A DNA stretch of 64,000 bases from Burkholderia cepacia ATCC 25416 (GTDB lineage: Bacteria; Pseudomonadota; Gammaproteobacteria; Burkholderiales; Burkholderiaceae). Where the stretch lies: the NCBI RefSeq assembly GCF_001411495.1, contig NZ_CP012982.1, positions 248,001-312,000 on the forward strand, written 5' to 3'. Below, piece after piece: positions 8,685 through 18,595 of this stretch; the first letter of the stretch is position 1, and every line of letters begins with the position of its first letter. The translations under genes and the position numbers were made by a program. The notes under the pieces were generated by a model. It was not told the origin of the DNA and searched no databases. It was given only the letters and a program-made list of their open reading frames with translations.

Positions 8685-11039
8685 GTGGCCAACAATCATC
8701 AACAATCCTGCACGGCCGTCGCTCCGTCCAACCGGCGGATCCTCCTGCATGCGCCACTGGTATTGCTGCTCGTCGCGTCCGGCCCCTGCTTCTCCGCCGA
8801 AGGCGATACGGAGTCGGGCCGCATCAGTGAAATCGCCGGGTCCGCCGGCGCACCGGACCGGAGGCCGCCCGACGTGTCGGCACAGGGTTCGCCCGCGCCG
8901 GATGTGCAACCGCCGAATGCGCGGACGCTGATCGCGCAGGCATCGAGTGCGCAGATGTCCGACACGTCGACTCCTGCCGCTTCTCAGCCCGGTCAGCCCC
9001 CCGATCCGCAAACACCGGGGGCGCCGACGTCGAGCCCGTCGACACCGGGCATGCCGGCGCCGAACGCGCAGGCCCCCGGCGCGCAGCCGCCAGCCTCCCA
9101 GGTACCCGAAGCCCAGGCGCCGAACGCGCAGATACCCGATCTCCGCACCGCCGATCCGGCCACGGTCCGCAACGACGTGTTCGGTCTCGCATCGAGCGGC
9201 GGCGCGGTCAAGGCGCTGGAGGAAGCGAAAGCGCGCCCCGACGTGTTCTCCGCGGTCGATCTCGCGCGGCTCGAGGAACTGTCGATCCGCCAGCAGGTGC
9301 GCGGCGGACGCGACAAGTCGCGCTCGATGACGAGCCCCGACCGCTTCGACGGGATCGACAACGCGCTCGCCGCCGCGAACGACCTCGACAAGCGGATGCC
9401 GTCCACGCCCGAGTATTCGCCGGTCAGGACGGCGCTCGCCGGCGACCGGACGGTAGCGCTGGCGGCACGCGGCGAGATGAAGCAGGCCGTCGCGACGTTC
9501 GAGACGATTCCGCCGGACGCGGAGATCTCGATCGACGCACTGGCGGCCGTCGGCGACGCGTACCTGTACCTGAGCGAACCGGGCAAGGCCAACGCGGTAT
9601 ACCAGCGCGCGCTGAAGCAGGCGACCGCGCCGCAGGCCGACATCGCGACGCGCGGCTTCCAGTACGGCGCACGCACGCGCCCGATCGAATTGCGCGAGGG
9701 GCTGTTCTGGTCGTACGTCGACCAGGGACGCGCGGCCGATGCGAACCTGGCGCTCGAGGACATGGGCAAATCGCTGCCGCCGGCCAAGGACGTGCGCACC
9801 TGGGGGCCGGAAAACGACGACTACCTGCGCTACTACCGGCTGCGCGCGCAATACCTGATCTACACGGGCCGGGTGGACGAAGGGATCGCCTCGCTGGAAA
9901 AACTCGAGAAGGAAGTGCCGTTCAACGCGGAAGTCCGCGCCGCGCATGCCGACGCGGTCTCGGGCCAGTCGCACCCGCGCCAGGCGATCGCGATGTATCG
10001 CGCGTCGCTGACCGACCACCCGGACAGCGTCGAGATGCTCGCGGGGCTCGGCCGCGCATCGCTGACGGCAGACGATTACGCGAGCGCGAGGAACGTCGAC
10101 CAGACCCTGGGCAACACGTTCCCGGACAGCGGCGCCGTGCGCGGGTTCAAGCGCGACTACAAGGCGTACCGCAGCCCCGTGTTCACGACCGACCTGAGCT
10201 TCGAGCACGGCAACAGCGCACTGGCCGACAACAGCTTCACGTCGGACAGCTATGTGTATTCGCAACCGTTCGGCGACAACTGGCGGGTCTTCTCGCATAC
10301 GTTCTTCGGCCATGCCCAAACCGACGGCGGCAACGTCAGCCGCACGCGCACGGGCGTCGGCGGCGACTACCGGCACGGCCCGCTCACCGTGCTGGGCGAA
10401 GTCACGCGCTCGTTCGGCGCGGACGGCCGAACCGGCGGCCGCGGGTCGATCGCGTACGCGCTGAACGACTACTGGACGGTCGGCGCCGGGCTCGACACCA
10501 ACGACAACTCGCTGCCGTGGAAGGCGTATGCCGCTCACATCTGGGGCCGCTCCGCGAACGTCTCGGTCGTGTATCGCCAGAGCGACCGCCGCGAAGTCAA
10601 GCTGAGCTACGGCGTGAGCCGCTACAGCGATTCGAACCTGCACCAGGAGATTTCCGCGACCGCCACGCAGCGCGTGTACACGTCCGCCACCCAGCTCGTC
10701 AACGTATCGCTGGACCTCGGCACCGACAGCAACACGCGGCAGGACGCCCCCTACTTCAACCCGGGCCGCGACTATGCGGCCGCGGCGACCGTCATGCACC
10801 AGTTGACCTTATGGAAGAAGGGAGACATGTCGCTGCAGCAGCGCCTGTCGGCGTCAGGCGGTGTTTACAACGAGCGCGGCTTCGGCACGAGCCCGCTGTG
10901 GACCGCGCGCCTCGAGCACGCGTGGACGTTCAAGCACGACATCACGCTGACCTACGGCGTCGAAATCAGCAGTCATGCGTACGACGGCCAGCGCGAGCGC
11001 TCCGAAACCGGCTTCCTGTCGGTCAACCTGCCGTTCTAG
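8685..11039 (+). CDS. pgaA: PgaA, outer-membrane PNAG export porin
   Basis: A 784-residue outer-membrane protein that exports poly-beta-1,6-N-acetyl-D-glucosamine. The start is the GTG at 8685, preceded by AAGGAGG with a 7-base spacer; this gives a signal peptide ending near FSAEG. Residues about 60-160 are a Pro/Ala-rich segment with repeated PNAQ-PGAQ type units, unlike E. coli PgaA. TPR helices fill about 170-490 (YQRALKQA, AMYRASLTDHPDSVEMLAGLG) and residues 500-784 form the beta-barrel (SFEHGNSALADNSF, ending VNLPF with a terminal aromatic). The TPRs are known to bind PgaB and guide deacetylated polymer. It is followed 15 bases later by pgaB. Confidence 0.93.
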   Translation: MANNHQQSCTAVAPSNRRILLHAPLVLLLVASGPCFSAEGDTESGRISEIAGSAGAPDRRPPDVSAQGSPAPDVQPPNARTLIAQASSAQMSDTSTPAASQPGQPPDPQTPGAPTSSPSTPGMPAPNAQAPGAQPPASQVPEAQAPNAQIPDLRTADPATVRNDVFGLASSGGAVKALEEAKARPDVFSAVDLARLEELSIRQQVRGGRDKSRSMTSPDRFDGIDNALAAANDLDKRMPSTPEYSPVRTALAGDRTVALAARGEMKQAVATFETIPPDAEISIDALAAVGDAYLYLSEPGKANAVYQRALKQATAPQADIATRGFQYGARTRPIELREGLFWSYVDQGRAADANLALEDMGKSLPPAKDVRTWGPENDDYLRYYRLRAQYLIYTGRVDEGIASLEKLEKEVPFNAEVRAAHADAVSGQSHPRQAIAMYRASLTDHPDSVEMLAGLGRASLTADDYASARNVDQTLGNTFPDSGAVRGFKRDYKAYRSPVFTTDLSFEHGNSALADNSFTSDSYVYSQPFGDNWRVFSHTFFGHAQTDGGNVSRTRTGVGGDYRHGPLTVLGEVTRSFGADGRTGGRGSIAYALNDYWTVGAGLDTNDNSLPWKAYAAHIWGRSANVSVVYRQSDRREVKLSYGVSRYSDSNLHQEISATATQRVYTSATQLVNVSLDLGTDSNTRQDAPYFNPGRDYAAAATVMHQLTLWKKGDMSLQQRLSASGGVYNERGFGTSPLWTARLEHAWTFKHDITLTYGVEISSHAYDGQRERSETGFLSVNLPF

Positions 11040-11054
11040 CAAGGAGATCGGACA

Positions 11055-13145
11055 ATGCAATCCAGACGGACCTTCATGTGCGGATGCCTCGGTACGTTTG
11101 CGGCCTGTTCGTTGTTCCCCGGCGTGTCGAACGCCAGGATGATCGACCTGCTGCCGCCGTCCGATCCGGTCGACGGCAAGACGTTCCGCGTGATCTGCAT
11201 GCATGACGTGCGCGACAACCTGCTCGCGACGTTCTCGTCGTCGACGATGGTCGATCCGTACGCGGTCGATACCGGCACGCTGACGGCCATCTTCTCGTGG
11301 CTGCAGACCAACAACTACCACACCGTGACGGTCAGGCAGATCGAAGCGTCACGACACGGCGGCAAGCCGCTGCCGCCGCGCGCGGTGCTGCTCACGTTCG
11401 ACGACGGCTACAGCAGCCACTACACGAAAGTCCTGCCGCTGCTCGAGCGCTTCAAGTATCCGGCCGTGATGGGCATCGTCACCGCCTGGATCGACGCGCC
11501 GCTGGATACGCCGATCAAGATCAGCGACAAGGTCCAGATGCCGCGCGACTACTTCATGACGTGGGACCAGGTGAAGAAGGTCGGCCAGTCGGAATTCGTC
11601 GAGCTCGGGTGCCACACGCACAACCTTCATCACGGCGCGGTCGCGAATCCGCAGGGCAACGAACTGCCGGCGACCACGTCGCACCTCTACCTGCAGGACC
11701 AGAAACGCTATGAAACCGACGCCGAATTCGAAGCGCGCGTGCACGACGACCTGCAGACATGCGTGCGGCAGATCCGCGAACGCACCGGCATCGTCGCACG
11801 CTCGATGGTCTGGCCGTACGGCGCGGAAAACCAGCCCGTGCGCAAGATCTCGACGTCGCTCGGCATGGACATCCAGTTCAGCCTCGATGCCGGCCCGAAT
11901 ACGCCGGACGTGCCGCTCGACCGGTTGCGGCGGATCCTGATGATGTACGACGTCGACATCGGCGGGTTCGAGCGGTCGATGCGCGAGCCGGCCTCCAACC
12001 GCGGCGATGTCGACATTCCCGAGCGCGTCGTGCAGGTCGATCTCGACCAGGTCTACGATCCCGATCCGGCGCGCCAGGAAGCGAATCTCGGCAAGCTGAT
12101 CGAGCGCATCTACCGGATGCAGCCGAAATCGGTATACCTGCAGGCGTACGCCGACCCGAAGGGCACGGGTGTCGCGGAATCGCTGTATTTCCCGAACCGG
12201 CACCTGCCGATGCGCGGCGACCTGTTCTCGCGCGCCGCCTGGCAGCTCAGCACGCGCTCGAACGTGCAGGTGTATGCGTGGATGCCGGTGCTCGCGTTCC
12301 GGCCGCGGGCGGACAAGCATCGCGGCCTGGAAGCCGTCAGCGCATACGGCGGCGCGCCGGCGCGCGAGAACGGCTCGCGCGTGTACCGCCTGAGCCCGTT
12401 CGACCCCGAAGCGCGGCTGTTCATCGAGCAGATCTACGAGGATCTCGGCAAGTACGCGTCGTTCAGCGGCATCCTGTTCAGCGACGACGCCGTGCTCGAC
12501 GATTACGAAGACGCCGGCCGGCACGCGCTGAGCACGTACGCGCAATGGGGCCTGCCGGCCGACATCGGCAAGATCCGCGCGACACCCGACCTGATGAAGC
12601 GCTGGACGCGGCAGAAAAGCCGCTACCTGATCGACCTGACGCGCCAGCTGGAACAGATCGTGCTCGCGAACCAGAACGCGGGCGACGTGCTGACGGCGCG
12701 CAACATCTTCGCGCTGCCGGTGCTGAAGCCGGAATCGGAAGCGTGGTTCGCGCAGAACTACGACGATTTCCTCGCCACCTACGACTTCGTCGCGCTGATG
12801 GCGATGCCGTACATGGAACAGGCGCAGGACCCCGAGCGCTGGATGGACCAGCTCGTCGACGCCGTCCGCGCGAAACAGCTCGGCACCAGGCGCACCGTGT
12901 TCGAACTGCAGTCGTACGACTGGCACGCGCGCAAGGACATCGGCGGCACCGCGCTGCTCGCGCAGATGCGGCGCCTGCGCAGCAAGGGCGCGGTGAACTT
13001 CGGCTACTACCCGGACAACTTCCTGAACAACCAGCCGGATCTCGACACGATGCGCGACGTGATGTCGCTGAAGTCGCGCCTCGATCCGACCTCCATCAAC
13101 GCGCTGATGCAGATGCAGAAAACACAGGGGACGAAGACGCCATGA
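11055..13145 (+). CDS. pgaB: PgaB, PNAG N-deacetylase / C-terminal glycoside hydrolase-like
   Basis: A 696-residue periplasmic enzyme that removes acetyl groups from some residues of PNAG, needed for export. The N-terminal polysaccharide-deacetylase domain has the metal-binding pair Asp116-Asp117 in LLTFDDGYS and a downstream GCHTHNLHH histidine motif; the C-terminal half (about 315-690) is the PgaB hydrolase-like domain (GILFSDDAVL, LMAMPYMEQ). The N-terminus has both a twin-arginine-like SRRTF and a lipobox-like FAAC (Cys18); E. coli PgaB is a lipoprotein. GGAGA lies just before the ATG. Its TGA overlaps the ATG of pgaC. Confidence 0.94.
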   Translation: MQSRRTFMCGCLGTFAACSLFPGVSNARMIDLLPPSDPVDGKTFRVICMHDVRDNLLATFSSSTMVDPYAVDTGTLTAIFSWLQTNNYHTVTVRQIEASRHGGKPLPPRAVLLTFDDGYSSHYTKVLPLLERFKYPAVMGIVTAWIDAPLDTPIKISDKVQMPRDYFMTWDQVKKVGQSEFVELGCHTHNLHHGAVANPQGNELPATTSHLYLQDQKRYETDAEFEARVHDDLQTCVRQIRERTGIVARSMVWPYGAENQPVRKISTSLGMDIQFSLDAGPNTPDVPLDRLRRILMMYDVDIGGFERSMREPASNRGDVDIPERVVQVDLDQVYDPDPARQEANLGKLIERIYRMQPKSVYLQAYADPKGTGVAESLYFPNRHLPMRGDLFSRAAWQLSTRSNVQVYAWMPVLAFRPRADKHRGLEAVSAYGGAPARENGSRVYRLSPFDPEARLFIEQIYEDLGKYASFSGILFSDDAVLDDYEDAGRHALSTYAQWGLPADIGKIRATPDLMKRWTRQKSRYLIDLTRQLEQIVLANQNAGDVLTARNIFALPVLKPESEAWFAQNYDDFLATYDFVALMAMPYMEQAQDPERWMDQLVDAVRAKQLGTRRTVFELQSYDWHARKDIGGTALLAQMRRLRSKGAVNFGYYPDNFLNNQPDLDTMRDVMSLKSRLDPTSINALMQMQKTQGTKTP

Positions 13146-14413
13146 CCAGCCACAGCATCATCCAGCGCCTGCAGGATTTCGTCTTCTACTACCCGTTCTT
13201 CATGTCGTACCTGTGGATGATCGGCGGCGTCGTCCATTACTTCCTCCTCGAGGAAGGGCGCGTGCTGTCGACGCGCACGATCGCGGCGAGCGGGATCCCG
13301 AAGATCTCGATCGTCGTGCCGTGCTTCAACGAGGCGGCGAACGCGCAGAGCGTGATCCGGCACCTGAACGCGATGGACTACCCGAACTACGACATCATCG
13401 CGGTCAACGACGGCAGCCAGGATCGCACCGGCGAGATCCTCAACGAGCTGGCCGTCGAGATCCCGCGGCTGCTCGTGATCCATCACGCGCGCAACGAAGG
13501 CAAGGCGGTCGGGCTCACGACCGCGGCCGCGGTGTCGAACGCGGAATACCTGCTGTGCATCGACGGCGATTCGCTGCTCGCGCACGATGCGATCGGCTGG
13601 ATGCTCGAGCACTTCCTGACCGACCCTGGCGTCGGCGCCGTGACCGGCAATCCGCGCATCCGCACGCGCACGTCGCTGCTCGGCCGCATGCAGGTCGGCG
13701 AATTCTCGTCGATCGTCGGGCTGATCAAGCGCACGCAGCAGGTGTACGGCCGCATTTTCACGGTGTCGGGCGTCGTCACGATGTTCCGCAAGACCGCGCT
13801 CGCCGACGTCGGCTACTGGAGCGCGGACATGCTGACCGAGGACATCGACATCAGCTGGAAGCTGCAATGCCGCGACTGGCGCGTCGTATACGAGCCGCAC
13901 GCGCTCAGCTGGATCCTGATGCCCGAGACGCTGATGGGGCTCTACCGGCAGCGGCTGCGCTGGTCGAAAGGCGGCATCCAGGTGCTGCTGAAATATGCGG
14001 GCACGCTCGCGCGGCCGACGCAGATGATGATGTGGCCGCTGTTCGCCGAGTACCTGATCGGGATCGCGTGGGCCTATTCGATGTCGTTCATCCTGCTGCT
14101 CGCGCTGGTGGACGTCGTCTATCCGCTGCCGCTGAGCTGGCACGTATCGGTCGTGCCGCACTGGCACGGGATGTTGCTGGTTGCGACCTGCATCCTGCAA
14201 CTGATCATCGGCAGCATGATCGATCGTCAGTATGACGAAAAACTCCTGATGTACTTCCTGGACACCATCTGGTACCCCGTTGCTTTCTGGCTGATCAGCA
14301 TGATCACCACCGTCGTCGCCCTGCCGGCCGTCGTGCTGCGGGGCCGCGGCAAGCGGGCCGTGTGGGTCAGCCCCGACCGAGGCATTCAACATGAAGAACG
14401 CGCCGATTATTGA
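13142..14413 (+). CDS. pgaC: PgaC, PNAG synthase glycosyltransferase
   Basis: A 423-residue inner-membrane family-2 glycosyltransferase that polymerises UDP-GlcNAc into PNAG. It has an N-terminal membrane segment (about 18-36), the GT2 core with NDGSQDRT, DGDS (Asp141, Asp143), TED (232-234) and the processive signature QRLRW (270-274), then several C-terminal membrane helices (about 310-410). The start ATG overlaps the pgaB stop as ATGA, so translation is coupled. Needs PgaD and, in E. coli, is activated by cyclic di-GMP. Confidence 0.95.
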   Translation: MTSHSIIQRLQDFVFYYPFFMSYLWMIGGVVHYFLLEEGRVLSTRTIAASGIPKISIVVPCFNEAANAQSVIRHLNAMDYPNYDIIAVNDGSQDRTGEILNELAVEIPRLLVIHHARNEGKAVGLTTAAAVSNAEYLLCIDGDSLLAHDAIGWMLEHFLTDPGVGAVTGNPRIRTRTSLLGRMQVGEFSSIVGLIKRTQQVYGRIFTVSGVVTMFRKTALADVGYWSADMLTEDIDISWKLQCRDWRVVYEPHALSWILMPETLMGLYRQRLRWSKGGIQVLLKYAGTLARPTQMMMWPLFAEYLIGIAWAYSMSFILLLALVDVVYPLPLSWHVSVVPHWHGMLLVATCILQLIIGSMIDRQYDEKLLMYFLDTIWYPVAFWLISMITTVVALPAVVLRGRGKRAVWVSPDRGIQHEERADY

Positions 14414-14879
14414 CCTCTCCCTGCGCACGCCGCGCGAAATGATCACCGAACGCGGCCGCGTCGCCGGGCTCGCGCAGGTCGTCTGGTTCCGTCTCGTGCG
14501 GCCCGCGCTGGTGGGCGCCGTATGGGCGTCGATCTGCATCTATACGTATCGCTACCTGCTGCCGTTCAACCCGGCCGAGATGCCGATCGAACAGATGGTG
14601 TTCTACGCGACCAGCATCGCGATCATCGCGGGCGCCATCGTCATGTGGCTGATCGCCGGGCGCGTCGTGCATCCGCTGGCCTTCCGGCTGCGCGTGTCGA
14701 AGATGCTGCGGCGTTCGGCCAGCGCAAAGGTGCGCTCGGTGCCGCCGACCGTACTGGCCAGCGCCCGTCGGCGCGGCGCGCGCCGCACGACGCGCATTCT
14801 CGTCGCGTCGCACGACGCGAACGGCTCGATTTCAGGCATCGAATGGGTCGCTCACGCGGGGCCGCCGCCCCGCGAGTAG
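14391..14879 (+). CDS. pgaD: PgaD, small membrane partner of the PNAG synthase
   Basis: A 162-residue protein with two membrane helices (about 32-55 and 70-95), the topology of PgaD, the essential partner of PgaC. Its start lies 23 bases inside the end of pgaC, so the two are tightly coupled. The C-terminal 60 residues are basic and low-complexity, longer than in the E. coli protein. Sequence conservation in PgaD is low, so the call rests mostly on size, topology and position. Confidence 0.85.
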   Translation: MKNAPIIDLSLRTPREMITERGRVAGLAQVVWFRLVRPALVGAVWASICIYTYRYLLPFNPAEMPIEQMVFYATSIAIIAGAIVMWLIAGRVVHPLAFRLRVSKMLRRSASAKVRSVPPTVLASARRRGARRTTRILVASHDANGSISGIEWVAHAGPPPRE

Positions 14880-15006
14880 GTCAGCGGAGCCGCGCCGCCG
14901 CGCACGGGGCCGCATCGGTGCCGCGCGGCGCCACTCCTGAAGCCGCACTGCCGCGCTGTGTCGGCAGGCCGGCAACCTTTTGCAGTTTTTGCAGACGAGG
15001 TGAATC

Positions 15007-16830
15007 ATGTGCGGAATCGTCGGAGCAAGCGGCCTGAACAATCAGGTGCCGCAACTGGTCAATGCGCTGAGCCGGCTCGAGTATCGCGGCTACGATTCGT
15101 GCGGCATCGCCGTGCAGGACGACGGCCGCCTGCGCAGCGAGCGCACGCTGCGGCGCGTGACCGACCTGCAGGCCCGCGTGCTGACGCTGGGCCTCGAGGC
15201 GCAGACCTGCATCGCGCATACGCGCTGGGCGACTCACGGCGCACCGTCGGAAATGAACGCGCATCCGATCATGTCCGGCGACACGATCGCGGTCGTGCAC
15301 AACGGCATCATCGAGAACCACGACGCGCTGCGCGTGGAGTTGCGCGAGCGCGGCTACACGTTTCGCGGCCAGACCGATACCGAGGTGATCGCGCACCTGA
15401 TCCACAGCCTCTATCGCGACGACCTGTTCGACGCGGTCGTGCGCGCGGTGAAGCGGCTGCACGGCGCGTACGCGATCGCCGTGCTGAGCGCGCGCGAGCC
15501 GCAACGCCTCGTCGCCGCGCGCGCGGGCTCGCCGCTCGTGATCGGCATCGGGGCCGAACAGAACTACCTCGCGTCGGATTGCGCGGCGCTCGGCGACCTG
15601 ACCGACCGCTTCGTTTACCTGGAGGACGGCGACGTCGCACTGATCACGCCGGAGCGCATCGCCGTGGTCGACTCGGGCGGGCACGACGCCCAGCGCCCGC
15701 TGTGCCAGGTGAAGGCACGCGAAGGCGACGCCGCGCTCGGCCCGTACCAGCACTTCATGCAGAAGGAGATCTTCGAGCAGCCGAAGGCGATCGACAACAC
15801 GCTCGACGGCATCGACACGATCTCGCCGGCGCTGTTCGACGCGACCGACGCCGCGCGCGCGCGACTGTCGAGAGTCAGGAGCGTGCTGCTGCTCGGCTGC
15901 GGCACCAGCTACTACGCGGGCCTGACCGCGAAATACTGGCTCGAGTCGATCGCGGGCGTGCCCGCCCAGGTCGAGATCGCCAGCGAATTCCGCTACCGCG
16001 ACACGGTGGCGGATCCGCGCACGCTCGTCGTCGGCATCTCGCAATCGGGCGAAACCGCCGACACGATCGGCGCGATCGAGCGTGCGCGCGACATGGGCCA
16101 GGAACTGTCGATGGCGATCTGCAACGTGGCGACCAGCACGATCGCGCGCAACGCGCCGCTGCGGTTCCTGACACGGGCCGGCATCGAGCTCGGCGTCGCG
16201 TCGACCAAGGCGTTCACGACGCAGCTCGTCGCGCTGTTCGTGCTGACGCTGACGCTCGCGCAGCTGCGCGGCCGGCTCGACGCGGCGCAGGTCGCGCTGC
16301 ACCTGAAGCAGTTGCGCGCGCTGCCCGAGCGCATCGGCCACGCGCTCGCGCTCGAAACGCAGATCATGGGCTGGGCCGCGAAGTTCGCGCGTACCGAAAA
16401 CGCGCTGTTCCTCGGGCGCGGCATTCATTTTCCGATCGCGCTGGAAGGCGCACTGAAGCTCAAGGAGGTGTCGTACATCCACGCCGAAGGCTACGCGGCC
16501 GGCGAACTGAAGCACGGCCCGCTCGCGCTCGTCACGAGCGCGATGCCGGTCGTCACGATCGCGCCGGACGACCGCCTGTTCCAGAAGCTGAAGTCCAACA
16601 TGGCCGAGGTGCGCGCGCGCGGCGGGCGGCTCTACGTGCTGGCGGGCAGCGCACTCGACATCGACGCCGACCGCGACACGCACCTGATCCGCGTGCGCGA
16701 ATCGAGCGACCTGCTGTCGCCGATCGTCAACGTGATCCCGCTGCAACTGCTCGCGTATCACGTCGGCTGCGCGCGCGGCGCCGACGTCGACAAGCCGCGC
16801 AACCTCGCGAAATCGGTGACCGTCGAATGA
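15007..16830 (+). CDS. glmS: Glucosamine-6-phosphate synthase (isomerising), PNAG-locus copy
   Basis: A 607-residue enzyme making glucosamine-6-phosphate from fructose-6-phosphate and glutamine. The mature N-terminus begins with the nucleophile Cys2 (MCGIVGAS); the class-II glutaminase domain covers about 1-240, with [12 protein letters not shown]. Two SIS domains follow ([18 protein letters not shown] and ASTKAF), and the C-terminus ends [11 protein letters not shown] as in all GlmS. An AGGTGA site precedes the ATG. It supplies the UDP-GlcNAc precursor used by PgaC and sits 127 bases after pgaD. A housekeeping copy is expected elsewhere in the genome. Confidence 0.95.
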   Translation: MCGIVGASGLNNQVPQLVNALSRLEYRGYDSCGIAVQDDGRLRSERTLRRVTDLQARVLTLGLEAQTCIAHTRWATHGAPSEMNAHPIMSGDTIAVVHNGIIENHDALRVELRERGYTFRGQTDTEVIAHLIHSLYRDDLFDAVVRAVKRLHGAYAIAVLSAREPQRLVAARAGSPLVIGIGAEQNYLASDCAALGDLTDRFVYLEDGDVALITPERIAVVDSGGHDAQRPLCQVKAREGDAALGPYQHFMQKEIFEQPKAIDNTLDGIDTISPALFDATDAARARLSRVRSVLLLGCGTSYYAGLTAKYWLESIAGVPAQVEIASEFRYRDTVADPRTLVVGISQSGETADTIGAIERARDMGQELSMAICNVATSTIARNAPLRFLTRAGIELGVASTKAFTTQLVALFVLTLTLAQLRGRLDAAQVALHLKQLRALPERIGHALALETQIMGWAAKFARTENALFLGRGIHFPIALEGALKLKEVSYIHAEGYAAGELKHGPLALVTSAMPVVTIAPDDRLFQKLKSNMAEVRARGGRLYVLAGSALDIDADRDTHLIRVRESSDLLSPIVNVIPLQLLAYHVGCARGADVDKPRNLAKSVTVE

Positions 16831-18092
16831 GGTGGCGAGCGCGCCCGGCGCAGGCGGTCGCGCGGCGCGTCGCGGCCGCGCTGTGCGGCGCATGCGGCAT
16901 CGTCACGGCGCCGCCGGCCTTCGCCGCCACGCCGGCCGTGCATACGGTCACCGTACCGGCCGCCCCGTCCCCCCACCCGGCCACCGATCCGCGCAGCTTC
17001 ATGCACGGCATCGGCGTGGCCGACGCCGGCAGCGGCAAGCGCTGGGTGTTCTTCAGCAGCTCGGGCATCGTGCCGCGCGGCGCGATGCGCAGCGGCAGCT
17101 GGCCGCATGACGTGTACGTCGGCGAATGGCTGCCCGGCGCGGCGCACCTGCTGCACGTCCATACGTTCATCAGCCGCCCCGAGGCGCAGGAACCCGTGTC
17201 GATCGCGCAGAACGCGCGCGGCGACATCTTCGTCACGTTCGAGGACGGCTGGAACGCGCCGCAGGAAGTCAGCCAGCGCTACGGCGTGTACCGCCGCGAC
17301 CTGAAGCCGGTCAAGCCCTACCCGAACGACGTCGAATCGGGCGGCCACTCGGGGCACGTCGCCACGGCTGCCGACCGCTTCGTCGTGTTCTATTCCGCCG
17401 ACTGGATCGACGGCGGCGGCGTCGACAACCTCGGCACCGGCAACGGCGTTTACGTGAAGACCTACGACGCGGTCGGGCGCGTGCTGAACCACGTCGCGGT
17501 CGCGCCGCACCGCCGCGAGTGGTGGCCCGTGGTCGCGGGCTCGCCGCATGCCGCACTGCTCGTGTGGCAGAAGTTCATCGAAGGCAGCACGGACGCGACG
17601 CTCGAATACGCGATGTTCGACCCGGTCACCGCGAGGCTGGACAAGCTGGGGACGCTGAACGACGCGATCCAGTACTACGTTTACGCGTCCGCGTATGTGC
17701 CGGAGATCGACCGCTTCATCGTCGTCACGACGACGGCGGACGATCGCGGCATCGCGATGCTGATCGCGCCGGACGGCCGCCGCACGGCGACGCTCGACTG
17801 CCTGCCGGCGTCGGTGCGCGAATCCGGCATCGGGGTGTCCGGCACGCATGCGTACGTGCCGATCCGCGACGGGCGGCTGCTGACGCTGGCGCTCGGGCCG
17901 GCGGAGATCGCGGTCGGTGGTGTGCAGCGTTCGCCGATTCCGTGGGGCATGACGGGCATCGCCGGTTTCCCGGCGCGCGGCAACGCGATGCATTTCGTGT
18001 CGCTGACACCGTCGGGCACGCGCGAAGCCGATTTCGAACCGGCGCATGACACGCCGATGCCGAAACGCGAAGCGCCTTGCTCGAGTCATTGA
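16827..18092 (+). CDS. Secreted beta-propeller-like protein coupled to glmS
   Basis: A 421-residue exported protein without a family I can name. A signal peptide ends near residue 35 (PPAFAATPA). The mature part has repeated blade-like units with conserved Trp/Asp patterns: [63 protein letters not shown]. This fits a sialidase/BNR-like propeller, but no catalytic residues can be assigned. Its ATG overlaps the glmS stop (ATGA), so it belongs to the PNAG operon. It could bind or trim the polymer, or be an unrelated envelope protein. Confidence 0.7.
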   Translation: MRWRARPAQAVARRVAAALCGACGIVTAPPAFAATPAVHTVTVPAAPSPHPATDPRSFMHGIGVADAGSGKRWVFFSSSGIVPRGAMRSGSWPHDVYVGEWLPGAAHLLHVHTFISRPEAQEPVSIAQNARGDIFVTFEDGWNAPQEVSQRYGVYRRDLKPVKPYPNDVESGGHSGHVATAADRFVVFYSADWIDGGGVDNLGTGNGVYVKTYDAVGRVLNHVAVAPHRREWWPVVAGSPHAALLVWQKFIEGSTDATLEYAMFDPVTARLDKLGTLNDAIQYYVYASAYVPEIDRFIVVTTTADDRGIAMLIAPDGRRTATLDCLPASVRESGIGVSGTHAYVPIRDGRLLTLALGPAEIAVGGVQRSPIPWGMTGIAGFPARGNAMHFVSLTPSGTREADFEPAHDTPMPKREAPCSSH

Positions 18093-18138
18093 AGCGACAT
18101 CGCGCCGGTATCGCGCGGCTCATGCCGGATGGGTGCGG

Positions 18139-18450
18139 TCAGTCCGCGTTTTCGCGCTCCAGTCCAAACCGCGCCATGCAATGCCACACCCATTTGGCCG
18201 TCTGATAGTCGAGTGTGCCGTCGCGCGCGCGGCCGAGCACGGCCGGCGTCACGATGCGGTCGACGGCGAGGTGTTCGATCGCGTCGGCGGCCACGATCGT
18301 CGGATATGGGCAAACGCCCGCTCTGCCGGGAGCCCATGCGTGTTGTCCGGTCTCGTCGAATGCCGCCGAGTCGCGCGGCGCCGACGGTATCCTCGCGCCC
18401 GCGGCCCGGTGTCGGTTGCGGCTGGCCGCACCCGGTGCGTGACGAAGCAC
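18139..18450 (-). CDS. Tentative small hypothetical protein or gene remnant
   Basis: In a 503-base gap one minus-strand frame of about 103 codons looks coding toward its C-terminus, with good G/C at third positions over the last 55 codons and a natural-looking end, LDYQTAKWVWHCMARFGLE. The only start available upstream is a GTG at 18450 without a clear ribosome site, and the first 40 codons have poor composition. It may be the tail of a decayed gene. Confidence 0.3.
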   Translation of the reverse strand: MLRHAPGAASRNRHRAAGARIPSAPRDSAAFDETGQHAWAPGRAGVCPYPTIVAADAIEHLAVDRIVTPAVLGRARDGTLDYQTAKWVWHCMARFGLERENAD

Positions 18451-18595
18451 GATACACCGTCGCGCGGAACCGGTCACCCGTCCCGCGCCGCAGTCGCCAG
18501 CGCCGCGCGTACCGGATAGACTGTCGCCCGATTCCTTCCATCGGCCGCGGTGCCCGCCTCCTGCCGCCGCCGGAACGCCCCTTCCCGGAGAACGA

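Noticed and set aside
7092..10799. A 1,235-codon minus-strand open frame across the PNAG genes
   Set aside because: It lies opposite pgaA and neighbours, is Arg/Val/Ala-rich with no domain, and follows from high-GC third positions of the real genes.
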